A DNA stretch of 47,155 bases from Ignavibacteria bacterium (lineage in GTDB: Bacteria > Bacteroidota > Ignavibacteria > Ignavibacteriales > Ignavibacteriaceae). Below the pieces are notes generated by a model, which was given only the letters and a program-made list of their open reading frames with translations, was not told the DNA's origin and made no database searches. Made by a program: the position numbers and the translations under genes. The number at the start of each line of letters is the position of its first letter. The first letter of the stretch is position 1. This document shows positions 8,901-18,896 of this stretch, piece by piece. The stretch spans positions 1-47,155 of the forward strand of contig JAUXVN010000057.1 in NCBI GenBank assembly GCA_030684555.1, read 5' to 3'.

Positions 8901-10196
8901 TCATAATCTTGCTTCACTTAAAAGGTTTAAGAACTTATTCTTGTGTTTGTATTCAATATCACTTTCTACTTGCACTAAACCATTTTTAATTAAATGTGCA
9001 TTTATAAAAGTTTTGTTTTCCAAATAAAGATAGCAAAGCAAGTTGTTTTCTATATCGTACTTTACATTATCATATTTTAGAAATACTCTTTTGCCCTTGG
9101 TTTTCTCAATTAGAAATGAAGTTGCATTACCATTTGCTTTTGGGTCTTCCTTGATGCCAATAAGTTTTACAGTTAAGTCATTACTGAGTTTAATTAGTAC
9201 AGGGCTAATGACTTCTTTCACTGTAAAAAGTACTTCTCGTTGAGTTGAACTGTCCTTGTCAATTTTAGAGCCGAACTGTAACTTTTTTACATCAATTTTT
9301 TTGTCCAGAGTGTGTGGATCTTTGAAGATGTATGGCAATTTATTGATTTCATATTCAAAATCGATTGTTAATTGATCTTGAGTTGTAAATTCATAATTTG
9401 TTTCATTCAAGTCCCTTTGGTGAATTTCCAATTTTTCTTTTATGAATGGAATAAATTCAGGATTGATTTCGAAACCAACAGAATTCCTGTCTAAATTCTT
9501 TGCAGCCAAGGCTGTAGTTCCACTTCCTAAAAATGGGTCTAGAATAGTTTCACCAACAAACGAAAACATTTTAATTAGTCGGTTTGGTAATTCTGCCGGG
9601 AACATAGCGATGTGTCCATTTTGTCTTGCTCCTGCAAAATTCCAATGTCCAGCAAAATTAGTATTCCATTCTTCGGCAGTCATTTTAGAAAGTTCCTTCT
9701 GTTCTTTTGTCGGCTTTGGTGCGTCACCAAGTTTTTTAAAAACGAGAATAAATTCATAGTCAAGTTTCAAAATACCGTTTCTCGGATAAGGATATGAACC
9801 CATCTGGACACCTCCGCCCGTAGTGTTTGAAGTCGTAACTTTTTGCCAGATAATTGCACCCATATAGTCAAATCCTATGTTCTCAGAGAATTTAATTATT
9901 TCTTCACGAATTGGAATGACTTTATAACGTCCATAATAAACTGCTCTTGCAAATTGGTCGCCAATGTTTATGCACAATCTGCAACCATTGTGAAGCGTAC
10001 GGTAACACTCTTTCCAAACTAAATTCAGGTTATTGATATAGTTTTCATAACTGTCGTGAAAGCCGATTTGATTATCAGTTCCGTAGTCCTTCAGTTGCCA
10101 GTAAGGAGGAGAAGTAATTGCTAAATGTACTGAATTGTCAGGCAACTCAGTCATTTGTCTGCTATCTCCATTTATAATTTTATGATGTGTTTTCAT
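8901..10196 (-). CDS. DNA methyltransferase (beta-class, probable N4-cytosine) with C-terminal SNase-like domain
   Basis: 431 residues. Motif IV comes first (TSPPYW, 28-33) and the SAM-binding motif I later (DPFLGSGTTALAA, 220-232), the order of beta-class enzymes. SPPYW is typical of N4-cytosine methylases, although N6-adenine cannot be excluded. Residues ~255-320 form a linker. Residues ~322-431 resemble a staphylococcal-nuclease fold (LTVKLIGIKED, GKRVFLKYDNVKYD, NLLCYLYLENKTFINAHLIKNGL), but the positions of the nuclease catalytic Arg/Asp/Glu/Arg are not conserved, so it is probably a DNA-binding module. Cognate modification enzyme for the adjoining endonuclease gene. The ATG has an A/T-rich leader without a ribosome site. 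Confidence 0.85.
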   Translation of the reverse strand: MKTHHKIINGDSRQMTELPDNSVHLAITSPPYWQLKDYGTDNQIGFHDSYENYINNLNLVWKECYRTLHNGCRLCINIGDQFARAVYYGRYKVIPIREEIIKFSENIGFDYMGAIIWQKVTTSNTTGGGVQMGSYPYPRNGILKLDYEFILVFKKLGDAPKPTKEQKELSKMTAEEWNTNFAGHWNFAGARQNGHIAMFPAELPNRLIKMFSFVGETILDPFLGSGTTALAAKNLDRNSVGFEINPEFIPFIKEKLEIHQRDLNETNYEFTTQDQLTIDFEYEINKLPYIFKDPHTLDKKIDVKKLQFGSKIDKDSSTQREVLFTVKEVISPVLIKLSNDLTVKLIGIKEDPKANGNATSFLIEKTKGKRVFLKYDNVKYDIENNLLCYLYLENKTFINAHLIKNGLVQVESDIEYKHKNKFLNLLSEARL

Positions 10197-10422
10197 TCAA
10201 ATTTTATTTTCTGCAAAGTTACTTAAACTATCTGACTTTTTCTCAGAATTTCAAAGTAAGAGGTTTTTTCTACATTCAGCACTTACATATTTCTTTGCAC
10301 AATATTACTCAATTCATACTTTAAAAACCATAGTTGATGTATGAGAACCATAAATTACAGGTAATCAATATGTATGGGATTGTTTACCTCTTCCACACAG
10401 CATTAAGAGAAACTCAACCCCC
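10197..10422. other. Divergent intergenic region between restriction-modification operon and groESL
   Basis: Apart from the candidate -7 element of the methyltransferase near its left end and the groES promoter just to its right, I see nothing recognisable in this AT-rich spacer. Confidence 0.5.
10214..10221 (-). promoter_or_regulatory. Candidate Bacteroidota-type -7 element for the restriction-modification operon
   Basis: On the minus strand TAACTTTG, matching TAnnTTTG, ends 18 bases before the methyltransferase ATG. The spacing fits a short, SD-less leader. A convincing -33 element at the right distance was not found, so this is a weak call. Confidence 0.3.
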
Positions 10423-10451
10423 TTGACAAGAATCGGATAGTTGCCTATATT
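10423..10451 (+). promoter_or_regulatory. Sigma-70 promoter of groESL
   Basis: TTGACA (10423-10428) and TATATT (10446-10451) are exactly 17 bases apart, a near-consensus vegetative promoter 68 bases before groES. The -10 box overlaps the first two bases of the CIRCE operator, so repressor binding would block it. Confidence 0.9.
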
Positions 10452-10476
10452 AGCACTCGTTCTTTAAGAGTGCTAA
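10450..10476 (+). promoter_or_regulatory. CIRCE element (HrcA operator)
   Basis: Perfect match to TTAGCACTC-N9-GAGTGCTAA (arms 10450-10458 and 10468-10476). CIRCE is bound by the heat-shock repressor HrcA. This predicts repression of groESL that is relieved by protein misfolding. No hrcA gene is in the window. Confidence 0.97.
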
Positions 10477-10518
10477 TAATTTTAATAAAAACTAAAATAT
10501 AACAAATGGAGGAATACT

Positions 10519-10815
10519 ATGAGTCAAATCAATCTTAGTCCGTTATCGGACAGAGTGATTATTAAAGCAGCTGCTGCTGAAGAAAAAACAAAAAGCGGAA
10601 TCATCATTCCAAATACAGCACAGGAAAAACCAATCGAAGGAACCGTTGTTGCAGTTGGTAGCGGCAAAGTAACAGATGCAGGCAAAACAATTGCCATGAC
10701 TGTAAAAGTCGGTGATAAAGTTCTTTACGGAAAATACAGTGGAACAGAAGTATCCGTTGAGGGTGAAGACTATTTAATAATGCGCGAAAGCGACATTTTC
10801 GCAATTGTACAATAA
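10519..10815 (+). CDS. groES: Co-chaperonin GroES (Hsp10)
   Basis: 98 residues, the usual length. Typical N-terminus [20 protein letters not shown], a mobile loop ([17 protein letters not shown], ~22-38) that contacts GroEL, and the conserved [14 protein letters not shown] and C-terminal [11 protein letters not shown] segments. Forms the heptameric lid of the GroEL folding chamber. GGAGG lies seven bases before the ATG. Transcribed from the TTGACA/TATATT promoter under CIRCE control and followed by groEL 32 bases later. Confidence 0.98.
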   Translation: MSQINLSPLSDRVIIKAAAAEEKTKSGIIIPNTAQEKPIEGTVVAVGSGKVTDAGKTIAMTVKVGDKVLYGKYSGTEVSVEGEDYLIMRESDIFAIVQ

Positions 10816-10829
10816 AATTTTTGAAATAA

Positions 10830-12482
<1,653 letters not shown>

Positions 12483-12501
12483 TAGATAATCTAATTCTAC
12501 A

Positions 12502-12540
12502 AAAAAAGGGATGCAAATTGCATCCCTTTTTTATTTTATT
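12502..12540. terminator. Bidirectional terminator between groEL and the DUF58 gene
   Basis: GGGATGC/GCATCCC stem (12508-12514 with 12520-12526), extended by A:T pairs on both sides. Seven A's lie on the left and a T-rich run on the right, so it can serve groEL (plus) and the convergent DUF58 gene (minus). Confidence 0.9.
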
Positions 12541-12550
12541 TTTCATCTTC

Positions 12551-13459
12551 TTAATATATTCGACTTCGTTTCTGCAGGTAAGCAAAAAGTGCTTTATCAA
12601 AACTCATTGATGTATCAATAAGATTATATTCTATTCCATTATTTAAACATTCATTTTTTAATCCTGATGTAAATTCATGCATAGCTTCTTTATAAGCTTT
12701 TTGAATCTGATGCGGCTGAGTTGTAATTTCTTCTCCCGATTCTAAATCAACAAATATTGAATCTCTTCCAAATGAAAAATTTCTTTCATAGGGATCAAGT
12801 ATTTGAAATACTATTACTTCATGCTTCTTAAAAGCAAAATGTTTAATTGCCGAATATACTTTTTCAGGTTCATCAAAAAAATCAGAGATAATTATTACCA
12901 TCCCTTTTCGCTTAATGTTTTCAGCATAAAGATTTAGTGCTTCGGCAGTATTAGTTTTATTTGATGGCTCAATTTTATTCAGCGCTAACAGCAGTTCCCG
13001 AAGATAAATATTTGATGCTTTTGGCGGTAAGTTTTTAATAATTTTATCAGCATATAAACAGATACCAACTGCATCTTTCTGTTTTAATAACAGATAACTA
13101 AGACTGCCTGCAAGTAATGATGAATACTCAAGTTTGCTTATTTGTTTATCGGAAGCATAAGTCATAGACTTACTGATATCCAGGAGAATATGGCACTTTA
13201 AATTAGTTTCTTCTTCATACTGTTTAACAAAAAAGCGGTCTGTTTTTCCATATACTTTCCAGTCAATATCTTTTAAAGCATCTCCCTGCATATATGGACG
13301 ATGCTGACTAAACTCAATACTAAAGCCATGATAAGGACTACGATGAAGCCCTAAAAGAAATCCTTCAACAATCATCCTTGCTTTTAATTCAAATGAAGAA
13401 AGCTTAGAAACTATTGAAGGATTAAGATACTTTGTTAAATCATCATTTGAAGAATGCAT
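12551..13459 (-). CDS. DUF58 / VWA-like domain protein
   Basis: 302 residues. Residues ~25-85 hold the DUF58 signature (FELKARMIVEGFLLGLHRSPYHGFSIEFSQHRPY is broken here by the usual G-D-x-x-K-D-I-D-W motif at 59-67). A MIDAS-type metal site D94-x-S96-x-S98 (LLDISKSM) opens a von Willebrand A-like domain. Such proteins normally work with a MoxR-type AAA+ ATPase on unknown clients in the envelope or in metal insertion, but no MoxR gene is present beside it. Its ATG abuts the stop of the upstream lipoprotein gene, so the two are cotranscribed. Confidence 0.85.
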   Translation of the reverse strand: MHSSNDDLTKYLNPSIVSKLSSFELKARMIVEGFLLGLHRSPYHGFSIEFSQHRPYMQGDALKDIDWKVYGKTDRFFVKQYEEETNLKCHILLDISKSMTYASDKQISKLEYSSLLAGSLSYLLLKQKDAVGICLYADKIIKNLPPKASNIYLRELLLALNKIEPSNKTNTAEALNLYAENIKRKGMVIIISDFFDEPEKVYSAIKHFAFKKHEVIVFQILDPYERNFSFGRDSIFVDLESGEEITTQPHQIQKAYKEAMHEFTSGLKNECLNNGIEYNLIDTSMSFDKALFAYLQKRSRIY

Positions 13460-13966
13460 TTATTTTGAAGTTACAGATGATTTTTTCTGAAGAATTTGTT
13501 CGGGAGAAAGTCCCATATAATTTAGTTCATCTTGAGCAGAACTTGTAAGATCATGATTTGGATATTTTTCAACAAATAACTTATAAGTTTTTGTTGCTTC
13601 ATCAAGTTGATTTAAATCGTTGGCTAAAATAAATCCTTTCATGAAAAGTGCGAGAGGGGCTTCCGGACTAGATGGATGTTTCTGATAAACTTCATCAAAA
13701 TAGTAGATTGCCTTTGTAAGTGATTCAGTTTCATTTATATTTTTTAGCAGTTTACTTTGATAAATTTTTCCAAGTTCATACATCGCAACCGAAGCTTCCC
13801 GGCTTTCAGGATGTTCCTTAATAATTTCCTCAAATAACACGACCGCTCCGGTAATATTATTATTTTTTATTAATTCTGATGCATCTCCAATTAACTCTGA
13901 TGCATCCTTTTTACCACAACCAGTTAGTAAAAATAGGAATACAAATAATGACAGATATTTTTTCAT
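13460..13966 (-). CDS. TPR-repeat lipoprotein
   Basis: 168 residues. N-terminal lipoprotein signal with lipobox LLTGC (Cys17), then about three to four helical TPR-like units: residues ~20-55 (SELIKNNNITGAVVLFEEII), ~60-95, ~100-130 and ~135-150. The layout resembles BamD/YbgF-type Tol-Pal and assembly factors, but it is shorter than BamD (~245) and no specific identity is justified. Predicted to sit on the periplasmic face of a membrane. First gene of a two-gene unit with the DUF58 protein. Confidence 0.75.
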   Translation of the reverse strand: MKKYLSLFVFLFLLTGCGKKDASELIGDASELIKNNNITGAVVLFEEIIKEHPESREASVAMYELGKIYQSKLLKNINETESLTKAIYYFDEVYQKHPSSPEAPLALFMKGFILANDLNQLDEATKTYKLFVEKYPNHDLTSSAQDELNYMGLSPEQILQKKSSVTSK

Positions 13967-14493
13967 CGAAACCCTTAATGAGTAATTTTAAAATGTGAGT
14001 GTAAAGCTATTAAATTAGTTCATGTAGAACAATAGTATTTGACTTCTCTTTATGTTAATATTATCTAACTATTTGGCTCCTCTTAATTGAAGTTTTATAC
14101 GATATTTCACCCATTAATTAACCTCCCCAAATTCTTACTTTACTGTTGATTTATTAAAGATTCCTCTATATGTTACACCGTGTTATGAGAAACATTATTT
14201 TTAAATAAAAAGTCTACCCGGCTTCAGCTGAATAATTTTTTTAGTGAATTTGTAGAGTTTAGGGAAACAATAAAAGTTAGTAATTGATTCGGTGGATGTG
14301 CTTCAAATCACATACTTTAATGTTTAATTTATTTATTTTGCAAGCGACAAATGAGGTAACTATTAAAGTTTTGGAAAATATGAGAACAAGAGATATTTTT
14401 CTGCTGTAAACTAAATTCTTCTTTCGTTGAGAAATTTAAACTAAGTTCAAAACTATATATTTAGTTCCTTCTAATTTTTTTTACAAATGTATT
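13967..14493. other. Long intergenic region upstream of the FecR/CHASE2 cassette
   Basis: About 530 AT-rich bases between divergent genes, with no coding frame of note. One plus-strand promoter-like pair is visible, TTGACT (14039-14044) and TATCTA (14062-14067) with 17-base spacing. It would give a long leader of over 400 bases before the first cassette gene. No riboswitch or small RNA family was recognised. Confidence 0.4.
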
Positions 14494-14503
14494 GGAGGAT
14501 ACA

Positions 14504-15601
14504 ATGAAAAAGAGGCTAACATTATGGAGAGTATTGATTTTCTCATTACTCTCATTCACTTTTAGCACCGCTCAAATTCATACATTCAGGCTGAATGTAT
14601 TCACACCTTTACCACAATTAGATTTTGCTACTTTTGCGGTAACAAATGATTTGCAAGGTGCCCCTACAGTCTTTTCTGTAGAAATTTTACCTGCTGATGA
14701 ATTAGTTATTTTTGAAGGATCTTTTGAATGGAAAGACGTCGGTGAAGCAGGATATACATTTTTTACAAAATTTAGAACAAGACCTTTTAGATCACGTGTT
14801 TTCTTTAATAATACTTTAGGTTCTGAGATTAGAATTGAATCTTCGGAAAATAATAGTAATAGAATCACACAGGCATTGAGAAAAGGTAAACCAACAGGTA
14901 ATTACATCCTGACATTGAAATTGTTCAAAGAAAACGGAAGCCCTTATATTGATCCATCAACAGGACAACAATTTGTGACTTCTGCAGCACTTGAATTTTT
15001 AAATCCGACACAAACATTAGAAATTTTACTTCCAATTCCATCAACCCTACAGGATGTTGGACAGGTAATTGCTAAATGGACACCAGTGCAAGGTGCATCT
15101 AAGTATTTTATCAAAGCAAGTTTGAGAAGAGACAATCGTACCTCCCTTGAAAATGCACTCAGTTCAGGACAAGTATTGATTAATAATGTTGAAGCTAAAG
15201 ATCCAACGGGACAGCCTACAACTGAGATTAATTTGAGGAATTTACTTACCGGTGCGGAATGGTTTGGTGGACAAGAAGTTGTTTTCCAGGTTACAGCATT
15301 TGTAGAAGGACCCAGCGGAGGTCAAAGCATTTTTAGTAATTTGGTTAATTTCTACTTGAAAGATGCTAACACAATGGCATACATGACACTTGTGGGAAAT
15401 ATTGTTTCAATTATGCAATCTTTACCCGGGGGAGTAATTCCTCAAAGTTTAATTAATGATTTTATATCCGGTGCCCTGCAAATAACGGGAATAAAGAGAG
15501 ATGATGGTTCTGATATGCCAATATCTGAAGTTATGGCTTTATTTAATTATCTTGCTCAGAACCCGGGTGAACGTGTTGTTAGTGCAACTTTCAATCAATA
15601 A
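14504..15601 (+). CDS. Secreted protein of unknown function, first gene of the FecR/CHASE2 cassette
   Basis: 365 residues from the ATG at 14504, with GGAGG 5 bases upstream; a frame extension to a TTG at 14492 would swallow that site. Residues 1-23 are a signal peptide (KKR, hydrophobic core, FSTAQ). The mature part is beta-rich. A stretch around 180-270 resembles a fibronectin-III/Ig-like domain (VIAKWTPVQGASKYFIKASL) and a short helical tail follows. No catalytic motif, and I do not recognise the family. The FecR gene begins 31 bases downstream, so the two are probably cotranscribed. Presumed periplasmic or surface-exposed. Confidence 0.75.
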   Translation: MKKRLTLWRVLIFSLLSFTFSTAQIHTFRLNVFTPLPQLDFATFAVTNDLQGAPTVFSVEILPADELVIFEGSFEWKDVGEAGYTFFTKFRTRPFRSRVFFNNTLGSEIRIESSENNSNRITQALRKGKPTGNYILTLKLFKENGSPYIDPSTGQQFVTSAALEFLNPTQTLEILLPIPSTLQDVGQVIAKWTPVQGASKYFIKASLRRDNRTSLENALSSGQVLINNVEAKDPTGQPTTEINLRNLLTGAEWFGGQEVVFQVTAFVEGPSGGQSIFSNLVNFYLKDANTMAYMTLVGNIVSIMQSLPGGVIPQSLINDFISGALQITGIKRDDGSDMPISEVMALFNYLAQNPGERVVSATFNQ

Positions 15602-15632
15602 ATAATAATAGAAATTGAAAAGAGGAAAAAAA

Positions 15633-16331
15633 ATGAATTCCATAATTAAATTAGCAGTATTATTCCTTATACTTCCCGTATTATTATTTGCAGCTGAAAA
15701 CCCCGGCAGTAATGTTTCTAAAAGTGAAAACCCGGTTGCAGTAGTAATGAAAGTTGTTAAGGAAGTAAGTACAAAAAAAGAAGGGACTGATTGGGCTACA
15801 GCAAAAATCGGTCAAACATTAAAAACAGGCGATGAAGTTAAAACAGGAGACAAATCTCTCGCTTTAATTAAATTCACTGATAATTCTTTAATCAGAGTCA
15901 GAGAAAATTCATCATTAAAAATCTTTGCTGACAAAAAAGATAAAACCATTTCAAAAAATACTCATATTGATAAAGGAAGAGTTGGTTTTGAAGTTGCTAA
16001 ACAAGAAAATGAAGAGTTTAAGTTTACAACCCCAACGATGGTGGCGTCTATCCGTGGTACAGAGGGATTTTTTGATGTATTCCCGGATGGAGCTTCTTTA
16101 TTAGTAGTTGCGAGAGGATTAATTGAAGTACTTGGAACTCTTGGTAATAAAGACGGCGGTAATGTTGGTGCAGGTCAGTACGTTATGTACAATAACAATG
16201 GAGATATGACTCTTGGCGATGCAACAGAAGGAATGATGAAAGATCAACAAGGAACAAGATCAACGAACCTAAAAAAGATAAGGATTCAAACCAGTCAAGG
16301 TGAATTGGTTATCGAATATTACGCAGAATAA
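15633..16331 (+). CDS. Secreted FecR-domain protein
   Basis: 232 residues from the ATG at 15633 (AGAGGA upstream); an upstream TTG at 15615 is unlikely. Signal peptide ~1-20. The FecR domain covers ~50-165: a variable strand with WATAKIGQTLKTGDEVKTG, then SLALIKFTDNSLIRVRENSSL, and the conserved TPTMVASIRGTEGFFDV followed by a hydrophobic strand (LLVVARGLIEVLG). Here it is an exported stand-alone domain, not the membrane anti-sigma factor of iron uptake: there is no sigma factor or TonB receptor beside it. Such FecR domains often occur with CHASE2 cyclases, as in this locus. Function unknown, presumably periplasmic ligand or peptidoglycan binding. Confidence 0.88.
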   Translation: MNSIIKLAVLFLILPVLLFAAENPGSNVSKSENPVAVVMKVVKEVSTKKEGTDWATAKIGQTLKTGDEVKTGDKSLALIKFTDNSLIRVRENSSLKIFADKKDKTISKNTHIDKGRVGFEVAKQENEEFKFTTPTMVASIRGTEGFFDVFPDGASLLVVARGLIEVLGTLGNKDGGNVGAGQYVMYNNNGDMTLGDATEGMMKDQQGTRSTNLKKIRIQTSQGELVIEYYAE

Positions 16332-16337
16332 TCTTTG

Positions 16338-16374
16338 AAACTCGACATTATAATTTTAATGTCGAGTTTTTTTT
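16338..16374 (+). terminator. Rho-independent terminator after the FecR gene
   Basis: 13-bp stem AAACTCGACATTA (16338-16350) with TAATGTCGAGTTT (16357-16369), 6-base loop, then an eight-T run. It separates the secreted-protein/FecR pair from the barrel/cyclase pair, which therefore may have its own promoter in 16375-16473. Confidence 0.9.
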
Positions 16375-16473
16375 ATACATATGGAAGATTGATTATCGTT
16401 TTTGTATTTTATGTGGGTTAATCTTCGATAGTTTTAATCAACAGTTGTTCAAAAGATTCTTGGAGGGCTATAC

Positions 16474-18891
16474 ATGAACTCAAATTTTACTTCACTAAAA
16501 ATTTTCCTTTTCACATCTATTTTTTTAATATTTACTTTTTCTACTGCCTATTCTCAAATGAGTAGTTATATTTCCTCTGTTAAAGCATTAGATGTTCAAG
16601 AAAATGAAGAAGCGGAAATTACTCTTAATTTTTTTCAAACACAGGGGCTGAATAAAGTTCTACTTGCATATAGAACTTTTGGTGAAAGTGAATATAAAGA
16701 GATGGAGGTGATGGTCTCCGGAACTAATGGTAAAGTAAATATTTCGGCTGAGAATGTTACACCTCCCTTTATTGAGTACTATTTTGTTTTACAAAAAAAT
16801 ACAGGACAGAGCGAAACATATCCGCTTGGTTTTCCTTATGAAAGTTCTCCATTACAATTGAGAGTCAACTCAGCTTCTCCAAAAGATAAAGAAGTTATTT
16901 TGATGAGTCCCGAAAGAAATTCTCAAATTGCAGCAAGTGATTTTTTTGTTTCTATTTCACTTCTGAGAGCATCAGATGAAATTGACAAAGCTGCAACTAA
17001 AATTTTTATAGATAATACAGACATCACTAACCTTGCATTATTTGCAGATGATCTTATTATTTTTTCCGCAGAAAACTTTCCAAAATCCGTTAGCCTTGGA
17101 ACTCACTTATTAAGAATTGAGGTTTACGACAAATCAAATCAATTGTATCACACAATATCTTCAAAATTTACAATCTTAACATCCGAACAAGCTGTTGCAA
17201 TGGGCGATAGGGTGAATTACAGAGTAAATGTTACCGGAGAATCCCGCAACGAAAATATTAAGTCAAATTCAAATTGGTTTAACAATATAAATGTTGATGC
17301 AACTGCCGATTATAAATCGTGGGAAGCAAGAGCCAATATTTATGTTACTTCCGAAGAGAAAAAATATTTGCAGCCATTTAATCGCTACAGTCTAAATGTT
17401 CGCAATGGTTGGTTAAGTGTTGATGTTGGTGATAATTACCCAGTTTACCCTTCAAATATATTAAGTGGTAGAAGAGTACGTGGTGTAAACGGAAGTTTAA
17501 ATCTTGGATTTTTTAATTTACAGGTTACTCTTGGTGAGACTGAAAGAGATATTGAAGGGCAATTACTTCAGGTGCTTTCCGATACCAGTACTTCACACTC
17601 ATTTAATACTATCCAAATCGACTCAACAAAGTACAGAGATGCAGACGGTAATCCTGCCAGTAGAGGGATTGTAAATATTGGAACGTATAAAAGAAATATT
17701 TTTGCGGTACGTCCTTCTTTCGGAAAGGGAGAGAATTTTCAATGGGGATTTACTTATCTTCATTCCCAGGACGATCCTAAGTCTATTGAGTTCGGTGTCA
17801 AACCTCAGGAAAATCTTGTTTTAGGAACTGATCTTTTGGTTGCATTTGATGATCAAAAAGTAATGTTCACGGCTCAGGGAGCATTCAGTTTATTAAATAA
17901 AGATATTGCAACAGGAGAACTTAAAGATGAGCTTATAGATTCTCTTGCGGTTGCTATTGGAACAAGTGCCAGCACATTTAGAACAATCAGAGATGTATTA
18001 GGTACATTTATTACTGTTAATCAATTCCTTATACCTCTAAATCCTCAAGAATTACCAACGGTAGCTGCAGAAGCTGCAATGGCAGTTAACTATTTCGGAA
18101 ACTTCTTCAAGGTTAGTTATCAATATAGAGGTAATGATTATGTTTCATTTGGTCAAAACTTTTTGCGTACTGATATTGCCGGTATTAGTTTGACTGATCG
18201 TTTACGATTATTTCAAAATAAATTGTTCTTATCTTTAACCTATGAAAACTTGAATGATAATATTCAGGAGACAAAACTAAATACAACGAATTATCAAAAT
18301 TTAAGTTCTTCAGTTTCTTATTATCCAAGAGTTGATTTACCTAGTTTTACTCTTTCATATGCAAACTACTCGACAAAAAATGATGCACCTGAAAAAATTA
18401 ATGATACACTCAATATAATGTATCTTAATAGTATAACCGGACGAATGGGATTTCAGGTCGCCTATGACTTTTTCTTTAAATACCGCCATCAGGCTTCACT
18501 AAGTATTAATTATACAAGCGGTGATGACAAAACATTCCGCGATTATGATATAACTAATCTTTCATTATATTTAGTAACCAATACAACATGGACTGACAGA
18601 CTTCAATCCAACTTCAATATAAGTATAAACCAAAGTGAGGTAGTTAAGACAACATTCAATTACACCACACTTGGAATAGGCGCAAGATATGTACTTATTA
18701 AAGATAAACTAAACCTTAACGGTTCATATAACCCGAGTTTTGGCGATTTAAAAAGAAATCTTTTAGAAATAAGTTCACAATATTTTGTGATGAAAAATCT
18801 TAATCTACAGTTGAATGTTCGCTGGATAAATTATGCAGGTGGATTTAATGACACATTCTTTGGTTTAACTACAAATTATTCTTTCTACTAA
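16474..18891 (+). CDS. Outer-membrane beta-barrel protein with N-terminal Ig-like region
   Basis: 805 residues; ATG with TTGGAGG at good distance. Signal peptide ~1-27 (FSTAYSQ). Residues ~30-245 are beta-rich Ig-like repeats: EAEITLNFFQTQ...VLLAYRTF, and SQIAASDFFVSISLLRA...KIFIDNTDIT. From ~255 to the end, amphipathic strands alternate with short turns (WEARANIYVTS, LSVDVGDNYPVYPSNILSGRRVRG), and the chain ends TTNYSFY, a C-terminal aromatic typical of outer-membrane barrels. No plug domain or TonB box, so not an obvious TonB-dependent receptor. Family not recognised. Lies five bases before the CHASE2 cyclase gene, so the two are surely cotranscribed. A surface sensor or scaffold is plausible but unproven. 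Confidence 0.75.
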   Translation: MNSNFTSLKIFLFTSIFLIFTFSTAYSQMSSYISSVKALDVQENEEAEITLNFFQTQGLNKVLLAYRTFGESEYKEMEVMVSGTNGKVNISAENVTPPFIEYYFVLQKNTGQSETYPLGFPYESSPLQLRVNSASPKDKEVILMSPERNSQIAASDFFVSISLLRASDEIDKAATKIFIDNTDITNLALFADDLIIFSAENFPKSVSLGTHLLRIEVYDKSNQLYHTISSKFTILTSEQAVAMGDRVNYRVNVTGESRNENIKSNSNWFNNINVDATADYKSWEARANIYVTSEEKKYLQPFNRYSLNVRNGWLSVDVGDNYPVYPSNILSGRRVRGVNGSLNLGFFNLQVTLGETERDIEGQLLQVLSDTSTSHSFNTIQIDSTKYRDADGNPASRGIVNIGTYKRNIFAVRPSFGKGENFQWGFTYLHSQDDPKSIEFGVKPQENLVLGTDLLVAFDDQKVMFTAQGAFSLLNKDIATGELKDELIDSLAVAIGTSASTFRTIRDVLGTFITVNQFLIPLNPQELPTVAAEAAMAVNYFGNFFKVSYQYRGNDYVSFGQNFLRTDIAGISLTDRLRLFQNKLFLSLTYENLNDNIQETKLNTTNYQNLSSSVSYYPRVDLPSFTLSYANYSTKNDAPEKINDTLNIMYLNSITGRMGFQVAYDFFFKYRHQASLSINYTSGDDKTFRDYDITNLSLYLVTNTTWTDRLQSNFNISINQSEVVKTTFNYTTLGIGARYVLIKDKLNLNGSYNPSFGDLKRNLLEISSQYFVMKNLNLQLNVRWINYAGGFNDTFFGLTTNYSFY

Positions 18892-18896
18892 TAAGT

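Noticed and set aside
15633-16331. FecR as part of an iron-uptake sigma/anti-sigma system
   Set aside because: There is no ECF sigma factor or TonB-dependent receptor next to it, and the protein has a signal peptide instead of the anti-sigma layout.
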